A stretch of DNA of 64,000 bases from Lunularia cruciata. Its lineage: Eukaryota; Streptophyta; Marchantiopsida; Lunulariales; Lunulariaceae. The notes under the pieces were generated by a model. It was not told where the DNA came from. It saw only the letters and a list, made by a program, of their open reading frames with translations, and did no database searches. Both the position numbers and the translations under genes were made by a program. The stretch is from NCBI GenBank assembly GCA_948567375.1, contig OX419762.1, forward strand, positions 43,567,034 to 43,631,033, read 5' to 3'. This document shows, in pieces, positions 45,312 through 56,379 of this stretch (its first letter is position 1; every line of letters starts with the position of its first letter).

Positions 45312-45785
45312 GCACCCAATTTCCCCTTGACCTCACTTCTATGATGTAATCAATTGTTTTACATAACTTGAATCACTTTCAATCAAATCAGTATTTGATC
45401 TATCACTCCATAATCTGCCAATAACTAGGCATTGATTATAGTCACGCCGCACCCACTTTAGCGAAGAGAATCCAGGTGACACTCACCGACCTTTGTCTAC
45501 CATAGCCAAAAACTCAACGGCTTAACATTAGAGAAGTGAGCTCTTTAGAGCTGCACTTCAAAAGTATACCTCCTTGGTCTCCAACCCTAATGGTCTTGCT
45601 GATGGTACATCCAACGGTGCAAATGGTGCTACGTGATGGTGAGCTCTACCATGTAGTCAATACCACAAACACAAAATTTGACCGTCCACAAGTAGTCTAT
45701 GAGTAACTCCAAAATACTTATGACTACCAACACTACTACTCTAGAGTCCAAGCAATCTAGGTATGATGCTACAAATGGTGTGACA
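45312..45785 (-). mobile_element. Element A right LTR, outer piece
   Basis: This matches 19430-19871 in the same orientation. It begins with B's right target duplication and ends TGACA, so on the minus strand the LTR would open TGTCA and end TGCCA at 27426, a near-inverted pair. The element would therefore run from here to the remnant at 19430. Confidence 0.55.
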
Positions 45786-48099
45786 ATTTTGAAGAAGATA
45801 AACTTGGACCTTTTGTTGTTGGACAAAAGATCATTACAACATTGTTTAAATTGTAAGTCTTATTTCAATAGATCTATTGTCTTTATTATGCATACCAATA
45901 TAGTTATCATATGCTAGTCCTATACATTAAAATCTTCCGCTGAGTAGTTTGAAAAGTCATAAAATTCAAAATATAGTTAAGATAAATAGTACAAACCTAC
46001 TCATTATTGAATGATAGTACCTTCTTTTAATAACTACATTTTAAAGTAACATATATATGTATTAAACTTTAGAGCTAAAATTTTTCAACTATATATATAT
46101 ATTAGGAATCTAAGGATGGTGTATATAAGATCTTATTAAATATTTATGGATAGGAGAAAGATATTAAATTCCTTACAATTGTGCATGAAATCTACAATAA
46201 AAAGAATATACATGGAGAAGGTAAGGCATTGGTGACAAGAGAAATTTGATCATAAGATGATATTAACAAAGTACTTAAAGATATTAAAGTGGAAATTGTT
46301 ACTTTGTGATTACTCTTTTGGCAAAAAAGACTCTATGATGGTGGGACTAGTTTTCTTTCCAATCTAGTATAACAATCCATTTTAATTTGAGTATATATAT
46401 ATATATACCATTTAAGAAATACATGGAACTTACAAGGCCATTTGCCTTGCTTGGTTTTGGACCTGAATAGTAGAATATAGGGGGTTGTAATGGAAGACAT
46501 GAGATTCATTTCATTGGAAACATTATCTATTCTATACCAAAATAGGTACAAAGAGTTTTGGTTTTGAACATGAATAGTAGAATAGAGTGGTTTTCATGGA
46601 AGACATGAGAATTCATTTCATTGGAAACAGTATCTCTTCTATACAAACATAGGTACAAATCATCACATGTCCAATGTGATACATCATATTGGATATGTGA
46701 TCTGAAGAAACTTGAAGAAGCATAGTTTGTAAAATTATTTATCATCAATGATCCAACTTCAAAGCCAATTTATGTGTGTAAGGGCATGTATGAAGGATAA
46801 TTGGTAGCATTACAAACCATCAATTACACAACTTCAAGACCATTTTCAGGTTGGACATACAAGGTTTTTTGGATGATATCTCCAAATGAGGAAGGAGAAG
46901 GAGAGTCTTGAAAAAAGATAATGAATGGAATCACTTATTATCGATGATCTAATTTCAAAGTCGCTAGGGTAAGCCTCGTGCACCATAGAAGCCCCAATAT
47001 CATCCATACGAAATAAGAATTCAAAAACCTGCGGGTTAAGGGCGGGACAGAGGTTTAGCAAGCAAGTACCTAGTGTTCTTCGTGAGCAGTAGTGCACTTT
47101 CCAGTCATTCATCGGCCTTTGTGCATCGGCTTTCCCAATCTTCTGTGCCAATTTCTCCATCCCACTATAGAGGCAATTCGGGGATGATGGATAACATTCA
47201 CTACACTTTTGCTATAGGTATCTACCATTTTAGAATTATAGTAGTTGGCAATGCTCTTTGAAAGATAAATAAAATTTTAATTATGTAAGAATATATACGA
47301 GGAAGCATAATTGGTAGTATTACTTACCACCATTTGTTTAACTTAACGACCAGTTTGGTATGCAAGTTGTTAGGATGCTCTTTCAATTAAGGAAAGAGAA
47401 TAAGAAAGGGTCAAGATTCCTTGGTATCTACAGAGCATTTGTAAGCATATATATTAGTAGAACGCATTCTCTTAAGAAAGCAAAGATTGTACATCCAACA
47501 TGTATTATAAATGTTTGAACTTTCATAGCATATTAAAGAAGGATTATTAATAGAATTTCATAAGTAAAGAAACGAGAAAGGGCGGACAAATCCTGGATTA
47601 AAACAACAGCATAGTTCAACAAAATTATAAACACTTTAAAGAGCGGTGAAATGACCTAGCAAAAGGAATATGTAACCATTCAGATCTCAGTTTATGTCAT
47701 GAAAATCTGTTGTAGTATTTTATTATTCAAATCTCATTTTGCACCATGACAAATCCCTTATAGTATATTATATCATCATTTCTTGATTTCTTAATGACTT
47801 CCAAAACATCAAGTGTGATTGAGGATGGTGACTTTCCTGACATGTTAGATTACTTAACCAAACTAAATATGACAAGACAAGAGGGAAATATCCTGAATCA
47901 CATAAAGAAAATATATGATATTCAATTAAAAAAAGTCCAATTTGAAACAGTACATTGAAGACATTTGCCATAGATTTAGTACAGAAATAGTTGTTTATCT
48001 TCAAAATCTTCTGCTGTTGTACCTCAACGTTCTTCACTAATAACTAGCTACTTTTACTAGCTATTTAGAGTTGCATTTCACCCAATACCCACCTTCTAT
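45786..48099. other. Intergenic DNA right of the retrotransposon stack
   Basis: AT-rich DNA with short frames only. A partial direct repeat is visible: around 46435-46530 and 46555-46640 both contain TTTTGGA-CTGAATAGTAGAATA followed by GGAAGACATGAGA...CATTTCATTGGAAACA. No gene or recognised domain. Confidence 0.5.
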
Positions 48100-48885
48100 G
48101 TTCTTACCAATTTAATGAGTAGTATTTGTGAGTGTGGTTCTACATTAGATGCAGCAACGGTCCATATGACACGGTGTCCTTTTGGAAGACAGAGGATAGC
48201 TACCCATGATGCTATTAGAGATATAGTGTTTGTTATGGCAAGAGAGAGTAGATATTTGGCTTGGAGGGAGCATTCATATGCTTTGCAGATGACACTTGTC
48301 AGTGCAAGCTTAATATTTGGTCCGAGGTGATCAGGTGACAATAGCGGATGTCGTGGTTACAGACCCTACATGAGATACAATTTTGGAGGGAGTGATTACC
48401 CATCCCCTTGGATGGGCAGCAAATGTAACAGCAGGTTGCAAGGTCTCCAAGTATACATGCATGCAGTGAGGTCTTCTCTTTGTCCCTCTAGCCTTGGAGT
48501 TATATGGAGCGATGGACACAGTGTTTGACACATTCTTCACGGAGTGCATGAGAGTTTATCAAGTTAGGCACCAGGGGTACCACTCTCACTCTCATACTTT
48601 GTAGCATCTTTCAAACACCGTGTGTTCATTGCTCTATTGAGGGCAATGGCTGGTGCAATCCATAGAAGAGCAATCACACTAGGTGATGCTTCTTCGGATG
48701 CTCCTTCGGATGCTCCAGTTGTTTGTAGACCACACAACTTGCCTAGCTCGGATATCTTAGGTGCAGTGGGGCAGATTTCTCATATAGACTCTATTGGGGC
48801 TTAGCCCCATTTTACCTTTTACATCTCTCCCTTGTAAGGCTTGATGGGGTCTTCCCATCCTTCATTTTTCATGTGCGGTCATCCT
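48100..48885 (+). mobile_element. Non-LTR retrotransposon 3' end, copy 1
   Basis: 5'-truncated. The frame 48115-48330 encodes CECGSTLDAATVHMTRCPFG and HDAIRDIVFVMARE, then shifts; the last part (48622-48804) ends HIDSIGA at a TAG inside the hairpin GGGGCTTAGCCCC. The 3' tail with the GATGGG...CCCATC inverted repeat follows. It aligns with copy 3 at 56.4-57.7 kb throughout. Confidence 0.8.
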
Positions 48886-49574
48886 TTCTCTCTAATAAGT
48901 AGCTATTGAGTGTTATCTATGAGGAAAATTTTAGCTAGGCCTTTGAACTTCTTGCAACGATTATACTTAAGTAGGTAAATCGTCTCAATTCTACTAAATC
49001 CCCTGGCAATCCTATGAAATCGTTACAATCTTGGATATGTAATCTTTTCAAACCGCCTTTTGGATGGTGTGAGGCCCCTGGAAATTGGACATTCTTTTAC
49101 CAAAGGTTACCTTAGATTGGCTAACTTACTTTGAGGAGCTTCAAGCTTCTTGCAGCTTTGTATTACTAACTACTCTCTAGTTTAGGCAGATGACATATGC
49201 TTTCAGGTAGACTTTCAAAATTACTACTACATATCCATATGTCAAGCTTTTCTACATCTCTAAACCGAATTGTGAGGAGTAAATCGTCCTTCAGCCCCTC
49301 TATGTTAGTTAACCACAACACCATTTTAAGTTTTTCTAATGGTCTCACTGTACACTGACCGTGATAGATTAGAAAAGCAATGTGGACAGCGGATTTTTCC
49401 ACGTAGCGGCAAGGCCACCACCCTGGCTCTGTAGCCTTCCCGAGCGTGTATGCTGCATCACGGTCACGTCGCACCGTCAACCTCAACTCGTCGTCACAAT
49501 GACAGCAGGATATCACGTACTCTCTTCCACCTTGGCCCAAGACGTCAAGGACCAAAGATGCTTCACATTTTCCT

Positions 49575-49712
49575 TTCTTGCATAGTTCGGATATTTTAGG
49601 TGCGGTAGGGCAGATTTCTCCTATAGACTCTGTCAGGACTTCACCCCATGTTACCTTTGTTTCCCTCCCTTGTACGGCTTGATGGGTCTTCCCCTCCTTC
49701 ATTTATTCAACG
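49575..49712 (+). mobile_element. Non-LTR 3' tail inside the LRR region
   Basis: It starts at GCATAGTTCGGATATTTTAGG, matching the end of the coding region in the long copies, and runs through a decayed hairpin and the tail to ACGCGGTCTCC. It lies antisense inside the pseudogene, and a 178-codon minus-strand frame begins in it. Confidence 0.75.
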
Positions 49713-50875
49713 CGGTCTCCTCTTTCCTAGGGAAAGGTATGTTAAATTTTAGAGGTTCCTCCAAGCTCTTAGAGAATATTCTGAATGCATCATAACTCTG
49801 GACCATGACTATGAAAATCTCTTTCAACGGTCGGGAAGGCTACAGTGGCTCTGTGGCCTTCCCGAGTAGGCCCAATTACGACTCATTGCAGTGTGGTAAA
49901 TGGCCGAAAAGTTTCCAGACTCAAACAGCCCTTGATCTTTAAACAACTGAACCAGAGAAGTTGACCAAAGCTCTCTGTTAAAACTTTCAATCCATCACAC
50001 TAACGAACGATAAGCCCCTTAATTTCAGGAATCCACAAATCCTTTCCGGAAGAGTCTTCGAGCCGAACATTTCTCCGTCACCAAGCTTTGAAGAGACTTC
50101 ATTTGATTAAATGCCTCCGGAAGTTCTCTTATGAACAGAAGGTTAACTTCAACTCCAACAGAGAACACCCATAATCTTGAAGATTCAGGACCGTTGGAAT
50201 CAATTACTACACTAGGGCATGCTCGAAGAGATGCACAATTCTCAATAGGTAACATCCTCGAGGAGGTCGCGTGCAAAAACATGGGTTTCAATTGGGCCTT
50301 CATGGAATTCCGTAGTGATTCCATAAAACGATTTAGGGCAGTCCCGTAAGATATTACGTTAGGGCGTTTCAAATTCGAATTTTTCACCTCCCATTAACAC
50401 AATTTACGAGAAGTGCTAAAATACCGTAAGGAGCACTGCGAAAACACTTGAGTTTGAAGGGGCAATACCCCTAGGTGACCCGTCAAATTTTACGAGGATC
50501 CAGACACCCCATCAAATTTCGGTCTAAAAGTTCCCGCCTCGAATATGTTATTGACTGTTGAATTTTCACGGGAGTAGTAATTGAAACCCTTTGCATCTTA
50601 CCCATTACGTGTACCCATAAATTGTTTGATGGGTATCGTTTAACTTCACTAATTATCCCATAATTTCGGAATTTGAGACACCCTATTGTGTCTCCAGCGT
50701 TGACCCATAAAATTACGGACTTCAATTCAGTTTCGTAACATATCGCGTTCTTGTGTTAAATACTCTCTCGAATCCCTCTGAAAAATGCGTAATCATTGTC
50801 CCGACCTCATTCAGTTTGAGTACAAGGTCATTCCACGTGTCTTTATGAAAGAGAAAAGGGTGACAACGAAGAAAA

Positions 50876-51625
50876 CACTAAAGATGGGAAGACCCCATCA
50901 AGCCGCACAAGAGATTGATAAAAAAAGTAAAATGGGGCTTAATCCCTCTACAGTCTCCATGAAGAATCTACCCTATTGCACCTATGATATCTGAGCTATG
51001 CAAGTCATACAATCTATAAAGAACTATAGCATCTAAAGAAACACCACCTAGTGTGATTGCTCTCATATAGATTGCACCAGCCATTTCACTTTATAAAGTA
51101 ATGGACACACGGAGTCTACAATATACAATAAAATATTAGAGTGAGAGTGATACCCCTAGCACCTAACATAATAAGCTCTTGCACACTCCCCAACAAATGT
51201 GTCTAAATCCGTGTTCATCGTTCCATATAACTCCAAGACTAGACGAACAAAAGGATGATCTCATTGCATGCCTCTATACCTTGCGACCTGCAACTGCACT
51301 CGTTGCCCCTCCAAGGGATGAGCAATCACTCTCTCCGAAACAATATCTTGTGTATGGTCCATAACCATGACATCCGCTATTGTCATCTGATCATCTCGAA
51401 CCAAGTATAAGTTGGCCGGGACACATGTCATCTACAAAGCATATGAACATTCTCTCTAAGCCAAATATTCATTCTCTCTTGCCATAGCAAACACTATGTC
51501 CCTAATAGTATGTGTAGCTATCGTCTGTCCTCCAAAAAGAAATCCTGTCCTATGGTGGACCGCTGCTGCATCTAGTGTAGAACCATATTCACAAAATGAT
51601 TTCACTTCATTAGCAACTATGTAAA
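50876..51625 (-). mobile_element. Non-LTR retrotransposon 3' end, copy 2, minus strand
   Basis: The reverse complement aligns with copies 1 and 3 from the CxCG motif region (near 51590) to the tail (near 50880). The frame is broken throughout. It splits the LRR part of copy 1 of the pseudogene. Confidence 0.8.
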
Positions 51626-52379
51626 ATATGCAATTAAGACCCTAATGACCCAGAAATCCTTCTAACCCAACACTTTGTATTGACAAAGTCTTCGAGAACG
51701 AGGAGGAAACCAATAGTCTCAGGCAATCTCTTGAAACAATTGTCCCCAAGACAAACACGGAAGATTCTCCGGCTGCTCCACTCATTGAGATTCTCATGAA
51801 AATGCAGAGTGTCGCATTTTTCCACAAAGAAGATTGCTAAACATGGTACATCTTCTTCAAGTATGGGCCACCATTTGTCACCCAGCTGCAGTGTCTCAGC
51901 TCCCGTCACTTGGAGAAGTTATCGTATGTAACATGTTAAGATGGTTGGGAACCCCGCGGGACCAATGGATTTTCTCATGCGTAATATGGCCATTAGTAAT
52001 AAGCGCGCGAGCCCTACCCCGCAAAGGACTCCCTCTGAAACTGCAGAGGATTCTTAGATAGAAGTGCTTGAAGACCGCAACTCCTTTGGCGAGTGGACAC
52101 AAAGCGATAACATCTCTAGGCTGGCAACAGTTCCTCCCCGCAGATTTAGGATCGAAAGTGCGTTATCGAAACTGTCTCGTTCTATGTCTTATTTGCATGT
52201 CTACAGTGAAGGCTCATGACAATATCACTCAAATACGTATTATGCTCCAAAGTAACCAGAACATCGGTTTCTTCGTCACCATCTTCTTAATAGATTGGCT
52301 ATCTTCACCTTGTACTTCTCCATCACAAGTCTTGCATCCTTCATGATGTCAAATAGCCCTCTACAGGACGTCCATCCAC

Positions 52380-52431
52380 AGGTCTATGGATGCTCTTTCC
52401 CAAGTCCTTGGGAAAGAGCATCAATAGACCT
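52380..52431. repeat. 25-bp inverted repeat with one mismatch
   Basis: The arms 52380-52404 and 52407-52431 (AGGTCTATGGATGC... and ...GCATCAATAGACCT) are complementary at 24 of 25 positions, with a 2-nt loop. The matching stretch in copy 2 (about 58112-58163) is imperfect, so the symmetry differs between the two gene copies. Confidence 0.88.
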
Positions 52432-53053
52432 ATGAATGAACGTCACCTTGACTTGTTGGTGAACACACTGCTCACTTAAGCTCTCTGAGCTTATCATAGC
52501 TCACTCTAAATATGCTCCACAACCGATCATTCTTTTGCCTTTCCTCTGTCAAAGGATGTTGCCATCTGCAATGTGCACGCTACATCCCTCCAACTTGACA
52601 AGTCTTTCATCTTTCTTTGAGATTGACCTCTCGCTACCGCTACTCCAAGCGGAAATCCCGAGTATCTATCCACAATTTTTTCCTTACAAACTGTTCCGGG
52701 ATTTGTTCCGGTGCATCACCTACTACATGAATGAGCCTCAAAGAAGCTTCTCAATTCTTCTATGAAAAGAAAAAGAGCTTATGGAAAGAAAGTATGGAGG
52801 ATTATTCTAGTCTACAAACAGAAATTGTACTAGGCTTGTCTCTCATCCCAAAGAAATCTTAGTGACAGCTTTGATGCGCACATAAAAACTTAGCTTGGAA
52901 AAAAATGTTAATATTGGACTATCAACTTAATGAGAAAATTCTTACTAATGCTCCAAATTTTTGTTCTCTCCTCAAATCACTCAATTCCAAAAATTCTCAA
53001 AAATCATCTCTGAAATAACATTTCATAGATGTAAGTCTTCCTCTCCCACTCAT

Positions 53054-53647
53054 TGTAATACCAATAGCTAGACATATTATCTAGAGGTGTAAATTGGTTT
53101 GATACTATCTGGAAAGATACTATATATGATGATTTAAGTAGATCAAATAGAAATGCCACCAAAAGAGTAGTTTCATTAATAAAGCAGAGACCAAAAACAC
53201 CTTGAAAACTTTAGAACCCATTTTGGAAGGCTTAACAAATGAATTATACCTCAAAAAATGAAAGACCTTGCCTCCAAGAGAAAAGGCATTGCCTTTTCCA
53301 TAACCTATTTGTCTCAACGAGAAATTTCCAATGGTATCTCATCTATGCTATTCTAAGCTTCCTACAATAATATTCTCCAAAGATTCTCTTTGATCAAACT
53401 TGTTTGACCAACCAGATAAGATAAAAATGTTACCAATCCATGTAACTAATCTAAGGGTGGAGCTCATTGACATGTCACCAATCCATGTATCTCACCAATC
53501 CATGTATCTGATCTAAGGGTGAATTTTCATTTTAGTGGATCCTCTTTACTATATAATAAAGACAAGGTGTTCCTTTGGAACATCAAAGTATTGAGGGATG
53601 GAACGTTGTGTTTCTCTCAAGTATTCTCCTGTCTTCAGAGCACTACA
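53054..53647 (+). mobile_element. Solo LTR of the B-related family
   Basis: It opens TGTAATACC and ends GCACTACA (decayed GTATTACA), about 594 bp, shorter than other copies because one U3 block is missing. Copy 2 of the pseudogene is continuous across the equivalent site (near 58797), an empty site that fixes the insertion after the duplication. Confidence 0.85.
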
Positions 53648-55872
53648 TACACAAAGGAATCATCTAGATTTGGAAGTTCACTCACAATCAACACCATAGT
53701 TATTACATTCTCAATTACAAAATCTCACTTTATTTAGCAAATATAGATAGTATTCACCACATGTCACTTCATTCATGCACTTCATTCATTCACTTCACAA
53801 TCCAAGCTCACTAAGGAAAGGAAATGGATCCCTTCACCTCCTAAGCCTCTTGTTATATATTGACCAAAAATATTTTAATAAGTGTCTTGGTAATTTAGTA
53901 AAATCCACATTTACCTAATTTACCAAAGGTAACATATTTTTAGTCAATAGTCTTCACATGTAAGAAATCTTTAGTCAATGGTCTTCACATGGGTTTTTGG
54001 TATCACACGTCTCTCTTTAGAAGCTTCCTTTGGAATCTACTACAGGCTCCCAATTAAAACTTAAAATATATTCCAAAGTGAACTTAAATCTACCTTACTC
54101 GATGTACCTTCCCTACAAAAAATCAGATAACTTGGTCAAACCAATAGGACTTTGATCTCTCTTGTCAAGTCAATATGACTATGCATAAGTTTGGATTATA
54201 AGTTTTAATTTAGTCAACTGTATGTTGTGTTTCAAATCCACCTGTTTCTCGCAAACTGCCTTCCATATGTATAACCACACTGTTCTCCAGATACATGAGG
54301 CTGTTCGAGGTTCGAGTCGTAGGCCTATCAAATATCCAAATGATCTTTCCAGTAATAACAATGAAAATATCCATATCAAGGCCGGCAAACCACAAGAGTT
54401 CTTCAACCACAAGAGTTGAGGAAGGGAGCGAGCCAAGAATCGACCTGAAGCACATGCTAAAAGTACAGAGGACTTGAATCAGAAACCGTGCGTTTGGTCA
54501 GCTGCTTTAGAAGGTCCATTGTATCTAGCAACTTTCCATACTCATGAATGACTACGCAAGTCAGTTGTGTAGGAAAGGCTATTTATTTTGCACAAGGAAA
54601 TACATACCAAACCTAAAGTCGCGAGGCTTACTTGGAGCCGTGATTGTCTTAGAGGTTTCGCGGATGTCAACCGTCTTCCCACCATCCTCACGTCCCAACG
54701 TAGAAACTTCAGAGTTGATTCGATTAGCTTACGCGTTGTACTCTTGCAAACAGTGAAATAAAGGACATCTTTGATTGCTCATGGATTCTATTTGAAATCC
54801 CAAATGCGATGCTCCATGTAACACTGTTTCGAGTACTGGTGTCTTGCCAGCGTAACGAATTATTTCTTTAAGATGCAAACAAACCTGCTAAACCATGAAC
54901 CCCATACACAATGGCCCAGCAAAATCACACGACAGATTTGGCCAATCTCTCCCAAAGTGAAAATAGATTGAGCCAAAATTTCTCCTCGCAAATAGGTGTC
55001 GATTTGTCCACGATAACCTGCCTTGGTTATACCAGCTGCACAATAGACGGAAAATATATAACTTCAGGATAAGCCTCAGAAAGCAAAGTATACAACCTTC
55101 AGAAAAATCTGCCTTCATTCATCTACTGGAGTACCCTTCATCGCTTTTTTTCTTTTCTTGGGAAACCGTAAAGATATTATCTCTAAATCTACTGATTCTG
55201 AAGCAGGACCTTACATCTCGCTCAAACGATCGTTTACCCGATAAGAGAACCCAAACAAGGTCATTATGCCAACGATATTCTTCTACTTATCTTGAATTCC
55301 TCTATTATCTAGTGAGTAGTATTGTAACCATTCCTATAATCTACAGAGGCAAGAGGGCATACGATGGTCTCTTTCCCTTCTTTTGGTTAAATAAGATAAC
55401 ATCACAAGCTATTCTGGTGACCAGACTCAAGCTTGACAAAACCTGTTACTCAAGTGCATATTTCAAATCGTGGGCCATACAAGAACTTGGCCTTACTTTA
55501 GATGGGAAGCTTACTATTTTGCCACGCTGCCATTATTCATAAACATTTTCTGAGAGTTGGATGGTATCCTACTCTGCTGAAGATGAAAGAAATATAAAAC
55601 AAGACAATTAATGATGTTTTGCGTGAGAACAAGATCGTGTCACAAGTTATATTGATGACCAGACCAAAACTCAACAGAACTTATCACTCAAGTGTTTACT
55701 TCATATCCTTAATCAACAAATTTGTTTTGTCATAACTAAATAGAAAGCCTATCCGTCTCCAGTGCTGGCACTGTTCATCAGCAGTTCCTCCTCAGCTGGC
55801 AGCCGCCATAGACCTTGCTACACATGATAGACAACATGCGTTGGTTCTCATTTGACACAAAAACTCAATCCA

Positions 55873-56379
55873 GGAAACATCTTCATCCAGAATGCTTTTT
55901 ATTATAAATTTATAAAACTATTGTAATATATATTTTTAAATACTGCTTGATTCCACTGGGATTATTTTAAGATAAAAACTCTAGTACATTCAATATATCT
56001 TGAAAATATATATATCTTCTTTTTTAAGATTCTAACATAACATTTCACTTGTATTTGTGTACTAATGAATACTATTTTCAAATATTTTAAACTATGATCA
56101 TCATTAGACAATTTTAAACTAGAATGCTCACATATGGAACTCCCCTAAATTAGATGTATAATATACAAAATAAAAGTCATAATCATAACCTTGAATTCCC
56201 TCAGAATATCTGAAGTCCACATTCGATAATTTTAAGATATCTATTATTAAAAATCTAAATATAGATAAATTTATTATAAATAAATATATATTTTTTCCAA
56301 ATTCACTTCTTCAAGAACCTCCAAAAAATGCAATCTCAATCTCCGTATAGTCCCCCCCTCACCGTCCTTCCTATCACGT
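55873..56379. repeat. AT-rich dispersed repeat
   Basis: No gene. The part 55890-56085 resembles 63435-63620: both contain TTTTAAGATAAAAA and TTCTAACATAACATTT-ACTTGTATTT with similar spacing. It looks like an unclassified AT-rich repeat or MITE-like element. Confidence 0.5.

Larger units (their letters stand above)
48905..55872 (-). pseudogene. Hydrolase-NBS-LRR (HNL-type) pseudogene, copy 1
   Basis: Read from 55872 downward: an alpha/beta-hydrolase part (about 54590-55060) with YLRGEILAQSIFTLGEIGQICRV leading to a decayed nucleophile elbow (ILLGHC, then MGF after a two-base shift) and QVCLHLKE. Then TVLHGASHLGF, matching the post-elbow strand. The P-loop region seen in copy 2 is missing, and the middle (52045-52870) corresponds to 57765-58560. 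LRR blocks follow: 51640-51900 (CFKRLPETIGFLLVLEDF), 50030-50330 (ELPEAFNQMKSLQSLV) and 48905-49200 (SLPESICHLPKLESS; LHIQDCNDFIGLPGDLVEL). Such receptors detect pathogens inside the cell. Non-LTR pieces, a solo LTR and many stops interrupt it. Exon boundaries are not resolved. Confidence 0.6.

Noticed and set aside
49166-49702. A 178-codon minus-strand frame as an intact LRR protein
   Set aside because: Its first 40 or so codons are the antisense of a non-LTR 3' tail, so the frame is a chimera. Only the C-terminal LRR part is genuine pseudogene sequence.
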